A stretch of DNA of 64,000 nt. It comes from Gammaproteobacteria bacterium (GTDB taxonomy: Bacteria; Pseudomonadota; Gammaproteobacteria; SZUA-140). The translations under genes and the position numbers were made by a program. Below the pieces are notes generated by a model. It had not been told where the DNA came from. It searched no databases and worked only from the letters and a program-made list of their open reading frames with translations. The DNA is taken from positions 62,001-126,000 of the forward strand of contig JADJQS010000007.1 of NCBI GenBank assembly GCA_016712635.1. Direction: 5' to 3'. Positions 54,067 to 62,448 of the stretch are shown here, in pieces. Every line of letters starts with the position of its first letter. Position 1 is the first letter of the stretch.

Positions 54067-54885
54067 TTACCGCAGGCGGAGGCCGCCTCCCTCGATAGAT
54101 AATTCCTTGCTGGTCGGATCCGATTCGTGGATGGCCAGGACGTTGATCCCCATCGGATAGATCACGTAGCCCATCTGCTGGAGCAGCAGCAACAGTTTCT
54201 CCCTGTCGGTCTTTATCGTTTCGATCATCATCTGCGGTCTGAACCGCCTGATCGTGTCTGCCGCGCCGGCCAGCGCCTCCAGCTCCATACCCTCGATGTC
54301 CAGTTTGATGAAGTCGACGCGGGAAAGATTGAGGGAATCCAGGGTGATCAGTTCAACCGTCGTCGTTCCCGCATCGGAGTAGTCGATCTCCTGCCCGATG
54401 AATTCATTGTTCTCTCTCTGCCTCAGCTCAAGGCTGCCGAAGCTGGACGGCATCAGGTAATTGGGGGCCGGAATCCTGATCCTTCCGTTTTCGGCGCCGA
54501 CCGCCGCGAGTGTGGCGGTCGCGTTCAGGCAGTTGTTGATGGCGACGTTGCCGGCCAGGGCATAGTAGATCCTTTCCTGCGCCTCGAACGCCAGCACGGT
54601 GCCCCAGCCATGGAGCAGGCGCGCCCACTCGACGGTATGCACGCCGATGTTGGCCCCGCAATCCAGCGCCACGACCCCGTCGCCGAAGTGCGTCCTGCGC
54701 TTCAGCAGCAGCGCGAGTGCGAAATTGACTTCGTCATGGTCGAAGCTTGAGGTAGTGAGGACCTGGTAGCCCACGCCGAAGCCCTGCTTCGGGTTGATCA
54801 TCCTGTAATCATGGCGGTTGACGATCAGCGTGCCGTGATTGGAGGAGACGAGGATGAAGGCGATCGGGCGTCTTGTCGGTGTCAT
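54067..54885 (-). CDS. FkbM family methyltransferase
   Basis: 272-residue methyltransferase of the FkbM type, which usually O-methylates sugars in surface polysaccharides or secondary metabolites. Motif I is VVALDCGANIGVHTVEWARL; the post-I acidic residue follows in VLAFEAQERIYYALAGNVAI; ITLDSLNLSRVDFIKLDIEG is the FkbM signature, and later AAGADTIRR-type helices. ATG 54885 was chosen as the first codon close to the conserved domain, although its Shine-Dalgarno (GGAG) is rather distant; the frame is open to 55014. Converges with oxyR (22 bases). Confidence 0.85.
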   Translation of the reverse strand: MTPTRRPIAFILVSSNHGTLIVNRHDYRMINPKQGFGVGYQVLTTSSFDHDEVNFALALLLKRRTHFGDGVVALDCGANIGVHTVEWARLLHGWGTVLAFEAQERIYYALAGNVAINNCLNATATLAAVGAENGRIRIPAPNYLMPSSFGSLELRQRENNEFIGQEIDYSDAGTTTVELITLDSLNLSRVDFIKLDIEGMELEALAGAADTIRRFRPQMMIETIKTDREKLLLLLQQMGYVIYPMGINVLAIHESDPTSKELSIEGGGLRLR

Positions 54886-55017
54886 GATGGTTTTGTGCTC
54901 CTGCCTGCGCCGGGGATTGCGGGGTGTAATGCATGTGCTGTGCGCAGAATAACATGAGCCATGCCGGAGATCGATTGGAGGAGGGGCATCAGCAGTGATC
55001 CCGCCGGATGACATCGA

Positions 55018-56988
55018 CTACAGCCTGCTCAGTTCCCCGGTGATGCGCCGGATCACGCTGTCCCAGTCGCCCGGCCGGGTTTGCCTGAACAGTCTGACAC
55101 CGGGATACCAAGGGCTGTCCTCTCGATCCAGCAGCCAGCGCCAGTCCGGCGTATAGGGCAGCAGGATCCACGTCGGTTTTCCCAGCGCACCCGCCAGATG
55201 GGCAACGGAAGTGTCGACCGAGATTACCAGGTCCAGGCTTTCGATCAGCGCGGCGGTGTCGTCGAAATCGTTCAGCTCAGCACCGTAATGCTTGATCTGC
55301 GGACAGGACGCGAAGAGATCCCGGTCACGATCCCGCAGTTCCTTGTGCAGGCTGACGAACGTGCCGTCCCCCTCGAGAAGCGGCAGGAGGTCAGTCGGTC
55401 GGATGGAGCGGTTGTAGTCGTTTCTGAACGCGGGTCGGCCGGACCACGCGAGCCCGATCCGAATTTTCTCCGGCCGGCCGAGCCGGGCCCGCCAGGCCTC
55501 GACGCGTACCTGGTCGGCGTGCAGATACGGGATCGCGGCCGGGATCGTACGGAGATCAGTGTTGAATGCGAGCGGCAGGCTCATGAGCGGGCAGTGGAAA
55601 TCAGCGGCGGGCGGCAGGTCGCCTGCGGAGATGACCTGTGCCGCACCCGGCAGCCGCGCGAGCAGGGATTCCAGCGGCGCTTGTACTTCCAGGATCACGC
55701 GGGCCCCCAGTCCGGCGACGAGGGGGACATAGCGGCTGAACTGCAGGGTGTCGCCGAGGCCCTGTTCGGCGTGGATGAGAATGGTCTTGCCGTCGAGATC
55801 CTCCCTGCCCAGCCACAGTGGCTGCTCAAATGTCCGCGCCACGCCAGCCTCCTTCACCTTCCAGCGCCATTCATATTCTTCCCAGCCGCGCGCGAAGTCC
55901 GCGCTGACGAGGCGGTATACCGCCTCGCAGAAGTGCGCTTCCGGATACCCGGGATCGAGCGCCAGGGCACGGGAGGTGTCCGCGTATGCATCCTCGAAAC
56001 GTCTCAGGTGCATCATCAGTACGCTGCGGTCTATGAATGCCTCGGTATAGTCCGGCCTGAGTTCCAGGGCACGGTTGAACGCGAGCAGCGACTCCGGCAG
56101 CCTGTTCAGGCACCTGAGCGTTATGCCCCGGTTGTAGAGCGCGTCGACGTGGTCCGGGGTGAGCGCCAGGGCGCGGTCGAGGCTTGCCAGCGCTTCTTCG
56201 TGCCGGTTCAGCGCATTCAGGACGATGCCGCGGTTGAGCAGTGCCTCGCCATAGGACGGGTTGAGTGTGAGCGCGCGATCATAGCTTGCCAGGGCTTCTT
56301 CCAGTCTTCGCAGCTCGCGCAACACATTGCCGCGGTTGATGCAGGCCTCTGTGTAATTGGGATAGTATCCGAGCGCGCGATCGTAGCTCGTCAGCGCCTC
56401 CTCGTAGCGTTCGAGCGTGCGCAAGGCGTTTCCGCGATTGTAGAGGGCCTGATAAAACCCGTTTTTGCGCGCCAGAGCCTGGTCATAGCTGGCAATGGCG
56501 TCTTCCGGGCGCGACAGGAGTTCCAGCACGATGCCGCGATTATTGTACGCCTCGGCATACTCGGGTTTCAGCGCCACGGCGCGGTTGTAGCTGGCCAGCG
56601 CCTCCTTGTCGCGCGCGAGTTCCCGCAGCACCACCCCGCGGTTGAAATGAACCTCGGCGGAACCGGCATTGAGCGCGAGCGCACGATCGTAGCTCGACAA
56701 CGCCTCCGCGTACCGCTTCATCGCCAGCAACACGTTGCCACGGTTGGTGACCACGACGGCGGACCGCGGATTGACCTTCAGCGCCCGGTCGAGCAGGCGG
56801 AGGGATTCATCGCTGCGCCCGCTTTGAAACTCGAGCAGGGCCAGCATGCAGAGCGTGTCGAAGTGGGAGGGGCTGGATTTCAGGATCTCCCGGTAGAGGA
56901 GTGCCGCCTGATCCAGTTGCCCCCCCTGGTGGATCATCTGCGCATAGCGCAGGCTCTCCGCAATGGCCGCCGGTTGATTTCGGCTCAC
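55018..56988 (-). CDS. TPR protein with C-terminal GT9-like domain (paralogue 2)
   Basis: 656-residue paralogue of the protein at 43909-45735. About ten TPRs (for example AEAYNNRGIVLELLSRPEDA and TEACINRGNVLRELRRLEEA) are followed by the GT9/heptosyltransferase-like domain: ILIHAEQGLGDTLQFSRYV, IGLAWSGRPAFRNDYNRSIR, and the conserved LVISVDTSVAHLAGALGKP. The C-terminal halves of the two paralogues are clearly related over their whole length. Follows FkbM at a short distance, in the same direction. Glycan substrate unknown. Confidence 0.85.
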   Translation of the reverse strand: MSRNQPAAIAESLRYAQMIHQGGQLDQAALLYREILKSSPSHFDTLCMLALLEFQSGRSDESLRLLDRALKVNPRSAVVVTNRGNVLLAMKRYAEALSSYDRALALNAGSAEVHFNRGVVLRELARDKEALASYNRAVALKPEYAEAYNNRGIVLELLSRPEDAIASYDQALARKNGFYQALYNRGNALRTLERYEEALTSYDRALGYYPNYTEACINRGNVLRELRRLEEALASYDRALTLNPSYGEALLNRGIVLNALNRHEEALASLDRALALTPDHVDALYNRGITLRCLNRLPESLLAFNRALELRPDYTEAFIDRSVLMMHLRRFEDAYADTSRALALDPGYPEAHFCEAVYRLVSADFARGWEEYEWRWKVKEAGVARTFEQPLWLGREDLDGKTILIHAEQGLGDTLQFSRYVPLVAGLGARVILEVQAPLESLLARLPGAAQVISAGDLPPAADFHCPLMSLPLAFNTDLRTIPAAIPYLHADQVRVEAWRARLGRPEKIRIGLAWSGRPAFRNDYNRSIRPTDLLPLLEGDGTFVSLHKELRDRDRDLFASCPQIKHYGAELNDFDDTAALIESLDLVISVDTSVAHLAGALGKPTWILLPYTPDWRWLLDREDSPWYPGVRLFRQTRPGDWDSVIRRITGELSRL

Positions 56989-57182
56989 GGGACCGCCTTT
57001 GTTCTCGTCATGTGACTACGATAAACGTGTAAGCTCCGGATCATCCCGGGATATATATCACATCGGCATTGTGCTTCCCAAGGAGGCGGGCGATGCGGCA
57101 CGCGTCATGCCGCGTCCGGCCGGACTGTGGCCGGGGACCGCGGAGAACCCGCGGCATCGCCGGCCGGCTATCGCGCTGCCCG

Positions 57183-57494
57183 TCAGCCGTTCGGGTGGTG
57201 GCCCGATGCGGCGCGGAGGCGCGGGACCGGCGTGTCCGGGTCCGCCTCCGTTTCACTCGCAGGCGCGATCTTGCACGAATCGGAAAGTTTGTCGGCGCAG
57301 GCGAGCAGGAACAGGTGGTTGATGAGGCAGTGCAGGGCAGAGCAGCCCGCGCAGGCCGGTCCCTCGGGACAATCGGGTTCCGTATGCTTGTCGCGATGGT
57401 AGATCCACTGCAGGCGCACCACGCCCGAATCGGCGTCGGTGATGCAGAGATGCGGATCCCCTTTATCCAGCCAGGCGTCGATCTGGTAGCGCAT
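57183..57494 (-). CDS. Fur-box-preceded Cys-rich small protein, function unknown
   Basis: 103 residues, no signal peptide. The core is RYQIDAWLDKGDPHLCITDA, a GVVRLQWIYHRD strand, and a cluster of cysteines: DCPEGPACAGCSALHCLINH then LFLLACADKL. Six Cys within residues ~17-75, some spaced CxxxxxCxxC, suggest an Fe-S cluster or metal site. The C-terminal 35 residues are acidic/Pro-rich and may be disordered. I do not recognise a named family. A near-perfect Fur box (57531-57545) is 37-51 bases upstream of its ATG, placing it under iron control; divergent from dps. Confidence 0.65.
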   Translation of the reverse strand: MRYQIDAWLDKGDPHLCITDADSGVVRLQWIYHRDKHTEPDCPEGPACAGCSALHCLINHLFLLACADKLSDSCKIAPASETEADPDTPVPRLRAASGHHPNG

Positions 57495-57530
57495 GTTCGG
57501 TCTCGGTACGACGGTACGGCATGAGACAAA

Positions 57531-57545
57531 TGATAATCATTATCA
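57531..57545. promoter_or_regulatory. Fur box
   Basis: TGATAATCATTATCA matches the 7-1-7 Fur core exactly, 15 of 15, and the palindrome continues one A/T on each side. It is 37 bases from the start of the Cys-rich gene (minus strand) and 160 bases from dps, so it controls the first and could reach the second. Confidence 0.85.
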
Positions 57546-57613
57546 TTAAAATGTCAACCGGTCGCCCGGGTCATTTGTGTGGCGATGGGAGCATGCTTCG
57601 TTCGTGGCGAGGC

Positions 57614-57642
57614 TTGTTATATGTCTAAATAGGTCTTATGTT
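57614..57642 (+). promoter_or_regulatory. putative dps promoter
   Basis: -35-like TTGTTA (57614-57619), 17-bp spacer, -10-like TATGTT (57637-57642), with 65 bases to the dps ATG. No convincing OxyR or IHF site could be read by eye. Confidence 0.4.
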
Positions 57643-57707
57643 GGACGCAAGGTCTCAGGCATGCGTGAGAACGGACTGATCAGGCAATAACCTCTGGAGG
57701 AGTCTTT

Positions 57708-58190
57708 ATGAACGCAAAATCGATGCAGATCAACATCGGCATCAACGATAATGACCGCAAGGCCATTGCCAACGGGCTATCAAAACTGCTGGCGGATACC
57801 TATACCCTGTACCTGAAGACGCACAATTTCCACTGGAATGTCACCGGGCCCATGTTCAATACGCTGCACCTGATGTTCGAGCAGGAATACAACGAGCTCG
57901 CGCTGGCGGTCGATGCCATCGCCGAGCGTATCCGCGCCCTCGGGGTTCCCGCGCCGGGAAGCTACAAGCAATTCGCGGAGCTGACCCGGATCCGGGAGGA
58001 GACCGGCCAGCCGGAGGCGACAGACATGATTCGCCAGCTGGTCGCTGACCAGGAAACGGTGGCACGTACCGCCCGCGAGATCTTTCCCATCGTCGACAAG
58101 GCCAACGACGAACCGACCGCCGATTTGTTGACGCAGCGCATGCAGGTTCACGAGAAGACCGCATGGATGCTGCGCAGTTTGCTGCAGTAA
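57708..58190 (+). CDS. dps: Dps, DNA-binding ferritin-like protein
   Basis: Forms a dodecamer that oxidises Fe(II) with hydrogen peroxide and stores it, protecting DNA. Ferroxidase ligands are in KTHNFHWNVTGPMFNTLH and LMFEQEYNELALAVDAIAER (His, Asp/Glu pattern). 160 residues; the N-terminus (MNAKSMQINIGINDNDR) has few Lys, so DNA binding may be weak. A strong Shine-Dalgarno (GGAGGAG) is six bases before the ATG. Between a Fur box and the imelysin operon, which suits the iron context. Confidence 0.95.
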   Translation: MNAKSMQINIGINDNDRKAIANGLSKLLADTYTLYLKTHNFHWNVTGPMFNTLHLMFEQEYNELALAVDAIAERIRALGVPAPGSYKQFAELTRIREETGQPEATDMIRQLVADQETVARTAREIFPIVDKANDEPTADLLTQRMQVHEKTAWMLRSLLQ

Positions 58191-58546
58191 ACCCCGCCCG
58201 CATGCCGCGATAGGCCATTCCCGGGCCTGTCGCGGCTGTTGCCGGTGTCCTCGCCGCCCCCGTTTCATCCGGCCATTTCCGGTTTTTTCCTTCCGCGGCG
58301 CATCCGCACCGCCGCGCCGGTATCCCGCTCCGTCCGCATCCTTCCGTTCGCCGTAACGTGTCCGGCGGAAAAAAGAATCCTTTGTGTTTGATAATTGTTC
58401 GTATTATTATTTTCATGCCTAGCCGCCGCGTCGGCGGCGTCAATACTGGCGCCATGGTTGCTGGCTATGGCCAGGTTCCCGCCGCGCGCGGCCGTACGGC
58501 GCGCGGATTTCTCTAACAATCGGCTGTCGAACCAGGAGGAACATAC
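58191..58546. other. dps-imelysin intergenic region
   Basis: 356 bases without a gene. It is GC-rich at first, then AT-rich from 58375 to 58415, where a Fur-like site lies. An AGGAGG Shine-Dalgarno for the imelysin gene is found near 58530-58540. No terminator with a T-run was recognised after dps. Confidence 0.5.
58390..58408 (+). promoter_or_regulatory. possible weak Fur site upstream of the imelysin operon
   Basis: GATAAT at 58390-58395 and ATTAT at 58403-58407 agree with the outer parts of the 19-bp Fur consensus (12 of 19 matches by eye), the centre does not. Lies ~140 bases before the imelysin ATG. Confidence 0.4.
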
Positions 58547-59803
58547 ATGAAGAGGACCTTAGTGTTGCTTGCCGGTCTGTGCCTTGGCGGGCAGGCCTCG
58601 GCCATGACTACACAGCAGGCGGTGCTGGAACATTACGCCGATCTGGCGCATGCGATGTACCAGGATTCGCTCGCGACGGCGCAGACCCTGCAGAAGGCGG
58701 TAGGGAAGTTCATCGGGCAGCCGACCGAGAAGAACCTGGTGGCCGCCCGCGCGGCGTGGAAGGCGGCCCGGGTGCCGTACCAGCAAACGGAGGCCTATCG
58801 CTTCGGTAACGCAATCGTCGACGACTGGGAGGGCAAGGTCAACGCCTGGCCGCTGGACGAGGGCCTGATCGATTATGTGGACGCGAACTACGGCACTGAA
58901 TCGGACGAGAATCCCTTCTACGCCGCGAACGTGGTCGCCAGCAAGATGCTGATGGTGGGCGGCGAGCATATCGACGCGGGCAAGATCACCAAGGATGTCA
59001 TCGGCAGCCTGCAGGAGGCGGGCGGGATCGAGTCCAATGTGGCGATCGGCTATCACGCCATCGAGTTCCTCCTCTGGGGCCAGGACCTGAACGGCACCGG
59101 GCCCGGCGCCGGGATGCGTCCCGCCACGGATTTCGATCCGAAGAACTGCACCCACGGGAATTGTGACCGCCGCGCCGCATACCTCAAGGCCGCGACAGAC
59201 CTGCTGGTGGATGACCTGGACTGGATGGCAAAGCAGTGGGCCAAGGGCGGCGAGGGCCGCGCGGCGGTGGTCGACGGCGGCGCCCAGGGCGTGGCCGCCA
59301 TCCTCACCGGCATGGGCAGCCTGTCGTACGGCGAGCTGGCCGGCGAGCGTATGAAGCTTGGCCTGATGCTGCACGATCCTGAAGAGGAACACGACTGCTT
59401 CAGCGACAACACGCATTTCTCGCATTATTACGATGCCATGGGCATCCGCAACGTCTATACCGGCAGCTATGTCCGCGTCGACGGCTCCAGGCTGAGCGGA
59501 CCGAGCATCGCCGAGCTGGTGGCTGCAAAGAACCCGGACGCGGACAAGGCCCTGCGCAAGGGGCTGGACGCGACCCTGGCCAGGATGCAGGTGCTGGTCG
59601 ACAGCGCCGAGAAGAAGGGTGTGCATTACGACCAGCTGATCGGCGAGGGCAACAAGGAGGGCAACGCCATGGTGATGGCCGCGATCGACGCGTTGCTGGA
59701 CCAGACGAAGCTGATCGAGAAGGCGGTGACCGCCCTGGACATCACCCCGATCGAGTTCGAGGGTTCCGACAGTCTGGACAATCCGGAGACAATCGGGCAG
59801 TAA
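58547..59803 (+). CDS. imelysin-family iron-regulated envelope protein
   Basis: 418-residue exported protein; signal peptide MKRTLVLLAGLCLGGQASA. Imelysins (M75/IrpA type) are two four-helix bundles with a conserved GxHxxE that binds iron-like metals; here it is GYHAIEFLLWGQDLNGTG. They are found in iron-uptake loci and bind metal or haem-related ligands; peptidase activity of the family is not established. Seen are RVPYQQTEAYRFGNAIVDDW and HDCFSDNTHFSHYYDAMGI. An AGGAGG Shine-Dalgarno precedes the ATG. First gene of a four-gene run (dihaem protein, second imelysin, DUF1513) consistent with a Fur-controlled iron operon. Confidence 0.88.
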   Translation: MKRTLVLLAGLCLGGQASAMTTQQAVLEHYADLAHAMYQDSLATAQTLQKAVGKFIGQPTEKNLVAARAAWKAARVPYQQTEAYRFGNAIVDDWEGKVNAWPLDEGLIDYVDANYGTESDENPFYAANVVASKMLMVGGEHIDAGKITKDVIGSLQEAGGIESNVAIGYHAIEFLLWGQDLNGTGPGAGMRPATDFDPKNCTHGNCDRRAAYLKAATDLLVDDLDWMAKQWAKGGEGRAAVVDGGAQGVAAILTGMGSLSYGELAGERMKLGLMLHDPEEEHDCFSDNTHFSHYYDAMGIRNVYTGSYVRVDGSRLSGPSIAELVAAKNPDADKALRKGLDATLARMQVLVDSAEKKGVHYDQLIGEGNKEGNAMVMAAIDALLDQTKLIEKAVTALDITPIEFEGSDSLDNPETIGQ

Positions 59804-59819
59804 TACTCTCCAGTCTGAA

Positions 59820-59846
59820 ATGGGCCGGCCATCGTGGCCGGCCCAT
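59820..59846 (+). repeat. perfect 12-bp hairpin between imelysin and dihaem genes
   Basis: ATGGGCCGGCCA (59820-59831) and TGGCCGGCCCAT (59835-59846) are exact inverted copies separated only by TCG. The stem lies 16 bases after the imelysin stop and 24 bases before the dihaem gene start. No T-run follows, so complete termination is unlikely; it may stabilise the upstream message or lower downstream expression. Confidence 0.75.
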
Positions 59847-59870
59847 GCCGTTCAGGAGCAGGGATATCCG

Positions 59871-61337
59871 ATGAATCGCCTCAAGTATTATCTGCTGGCC
59901 GGATTGCTGGTCATGCATTCAGTGGTTACCGCCGGCTTTGAGCCGGAGGCCCCTCCGATGGATTTCACCCGCGTGGAACCGGGTGAGGACATACCCGGGG
60001 GTGAGGCCACTCACCACAAGATGGTCAACCGGAACGCGTTCTCCCACGCCTCGGCCAACATGAGCTTCGAGCGCGAACTGGATTTCAAGATCGGCAACGG
60101 ATTTTTCCGGCGCTTATGGGTCACGTCGCCGTCATCCACCCAGGCTGCGGACGGGCTGGGGCCACTGTTCAACGCGCGCGCCTGCCAGAACTGCCATGTA
60201 AAGGACGGTCGCGGTCATCCGCCCGTCGGTCCCGGCGAGGCGGCCGTTTCAATGTTTCTCCGCCTCAGCATTCCGCCGCAGACGGAGGCGGACCGGCGCC
60301 TGCTGGAGGAACACAGGGTCAGTGTGATTCCGGAACCGACGTACGGCACCCAGCTGCAGAACTTCGCCGTGCAGGGCGTAAAACCCGAAGGGCAGATGCA
60401 CATAGAGTACGAAGAGGTGCCGGTGACGCTGAAGGACGGTACCGTGGTGTCACTGCGCAAGCCGACGTACAGTGTGGCCGATCTGGCGTACGGCCCGCTC
60501 CATCCCGTAACGATGCTGTCGCCGCGCGTGGCCCCGCCCATGATCGGGCTCGGCTTGCTGGAGATGATCGACGAGCGCGACATCCTTGCCGCCGCCGACC
60601 CTGAAGATGGCGACGGCGACGGCATTTCGGGCCGGCCGAACCGCGTCTGGAGCGCGGAGCGCGGGGAGGTGATGCTCGGCCGCTTCGGCTGGAAGGCCGG
60701 CGCCGCGACCGTCAATGAACAGGGACAGGCGGCATTCAACGGCGATATCGGCATCTCGGTGCCGCTCTTCCCGGCGGGCGCGGGCGAATGCACCGAACGC
60801 CAGGCCGCGTGCCTCGCGGCGCCGAACGGCAACAGCCCGCAGTACGACAACCTCGAGGCCGGCCGCCAGGTCACAGACTTGGTCGCGTTCTATTCGCGCA
60901 ATCTGGCGGTGCCGGCGCGGCGCGATCACGCTCACCCCGACGTACTGGAAGGAAAGCGGATCTTTTATCAGAGCGGATGCGCGGACTGCCACAGTCCGCA
61001 GTACCGCACGCGGACCGACGCCGCGTTTCCCGAGCAGTCGAACCAGCTCATCTGGCCTTATACCGACATGCTGCTGCACGACATGGGTGAAGGGCTCGCG
61101 GACAACCGCCCGGAAGCCGATGCCGACGGCCGCGAATGGCGCACGGCCCCGCTGTGGGGAATCGGCCTGACGCCGGTGGTCAGCGAGCGTGCCAATTATC
61201 TCCACGACGGCCGCGCGCGAACCCTCATCGAGGCCGTGCTCTGGCACGGGGGTGAGGCGCAACGTTCGCGCGACGCGGCGGCGGCCCTCTCTCGCGGCGA
61301 GCGCGAACGCCTCATCCGCTTCGTGGAATCGCTCTGA
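59871..61337 (+). CDS. dihaem oxidoreductase-family c-type cytochrome
   Basis: 488-residue exported cytochrome c of the family often called di-haem oxidoredictase or thiol oxidoreductase. ATG 59871 begins a signal peptide (MNRLKYYLLAGLLVMHSVVTA); an earlier ATG at 59820 has no signal directly after it. Two haem-binding motifs are clear: CQNCH (in FNARACQNCHVKDGRGHP) and CADCH (in FYQSGCADCHSPQYRTR). Other conserved blocks are SPRVAPPMIGLGLLEMI and YLHDGRARTLIEAVLWHGGE. Homologues are typically coded with imelysins, as here; the redox partner and role in iron handling are not proven. Confidence 0.9.
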   Translation: MNRLKYYLLAGLLVMHSVVTAGFEPEAPPMDFTRVEPGEDIPGGEATHHKMVNRNAFSHASANMSFERELDFKIGNGFFRRLWVTSPSSTQAADGLGPLFNARACQNCHVKDGRGHPPVGPGEAAVSMFLRLSIPPQTEADRRLLEEHRVSVIPEPTYGTQLQNFAVQGVKPEGQMHIEYEEVPVTLKDGTVVSLRKPTYSVADLAYGPLHPVTMLSPRVAPPMIGLGLLEMIDERDILAAADPEDGDGDGISGRPNRVWSAERGEVMLGRFGWKAGAATVNEQGQAAFNGDIGISVPLFPAGAGECTERQAACLAAPNGNSPQYDNLEAGRQVTDLVAFYSRNLAVPARRDHAHPDVLEGKRIFYQSGCADCHSPQYRTRTDAAFPEQSNQLIWPYTDMLLHDMGEGLADNRPEADADGREWRTAPLWGIGLTPVVSERANYLHDGRARTLIEAVLWHGGEAQRSRDAAAALSRGERERLIRFVESL

Positions 61338-61339
61338 AC

Positions 61340-62443
61340 ATGCCGGTGACAGCGCGCGGAATAATCCTCCTGATGCAGACGGCGTTGTGCCTCCTGCTGC
61401 CCGCCGTCGTGCTGGCGGATTCGCCGTGGCCGGCGCTCAACCGCGTCCTCGTGGATGAACACATCGTTCCCCGTTATCAGCATCTGGCCGCAGCGACGGC
61501 GGAGCTCGAAGAACACAGTCGTAAATTCTGCGCGGCTCCGGATGACGCGGGCCTCGCCGATGTCCGCGCCGCATACCAGGACACGATGGATGCCTGGATG
61601 GAAATCCAGCATGTCCGTTTCGGGCCGGTGGAGCTCTACCTGCGCTACAACCGCTTCCAGCTCTGGCCGGACAAGCACAATACCGCGGAGCGGCAGTTGA
61701 GCAAGGCGCTGGCGGAGCGGGATACGGCACAGCTGGCGGAGGACAAATTCCCCTACGCGAGCGTCGCCCTGCAGGGACTGAGCGCATTCGAGCGTCTCCT
61801 GTACGGCGGCGACGCCGACGCCACCCGCTTTGGCGGCGAGGGCCAGGATTCGTATCCCTGCCTGCTGCTCGAGGCCATTGCCCACAACCTGGCGCGGATG
61901 TCTGCGGACGTCTATCAGGAGTGGACGATGGCGAAACCATCCTACCGGGATAACGTGCTGGAGGCCGAGCAGGGCAGCAGCCATTTCGAATCCAGCGAGG
62001 AATTCAGCGCCCGGATGCTGAACAATCTGTACACCTCGCTGCAGTTCATCGTAGATCAGAAGCTGCTGGCGCCGCTGGGGTCGACGCCCGCCGAGGCGAA
62101 TCCCCGGCGCGCCGAATCCTGGCGCAGCCGCCGTTCCCTGCGCAATATCGTCCTCAACCTGGAGGCGGCGGAGTCGCTGTACCTGACCGCGTATTCCGCG
62201 CCTCTCAAGGCGCACAAGGAGAATGCGGCGCTGGATCGGGAGATCCGGCGGGCCTTTGATCGTACGCTGCACGCAGCCCGGGACATCAAGCAGCCGCTCT
62301 ACGATGCGTTGCAGTCCCCGGGACAGCGCCAGTCGGTGGAGCAGTTGCTGGCCGCGGCGAGCGAGCTGAAGCGCCTCCTGGGTGGCCCCCTGCCGTCCGC
62401 CCTTGGCCTGTCGCTCGGATTCAACAGCCTGGACGGAGATTGA
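61340..62443 (+). CDS. second imelysin-family protein of the operon
   Basis: 367-residue exported protein; the signal peptide is IILLMQTALCLLLPAVVLADS. Regions typical of the family include DTMDAWMEIQHVRFGPVELY and PYASVALQGLSAFERLLYGG. The GxHxxE of the first imelysin is replaced by GLSAFE, so any shared metal site is altered, as in the second imelysin of comparable operons. Starts two bases after the dihaem gene and its stop overlaps the DUF1513 leader, indicating tight co-translation. Confidence 0.88.
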   Translation: MPVTARGIILLMQTALCLLLPAVVLADSPWPALNRVLVDEHIVPRYQHLAAATAELEEHSRKFCAAPDDAGLADVRAAYQDTMDAWMEIQHVRFGPVELYLRYNRFQLWPDKHNTAERQLSKALAERDTAQLAEDKFPYASVALQGLSAFERLLYGGDADATRFGGEGQDSYPCLLLEAIAHNLARMSADVYQEWTMAKPSYRDNVLEAEQGSSHFESSEEFSARMLNNLYTSLQFIVDQKLLAPLGSTPAEANPRRAESWRSRRSLRNIVLNLEAAESLYLTAYSAPLKAHKENAALDREIRRAFDRTLHAARDIKQPLYDALQSPGQRQSVEQLLAAASELKRLLGGPLPSALGLSLGFNSLDGD

Positions 62444-62448
62444 GCGGA

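Noticed and set aside
55081..57015. 644-codon plus-strand frame over the second TPR gene
   Set aside because: Repetitive shadow of the TPR array with no motif of its own.
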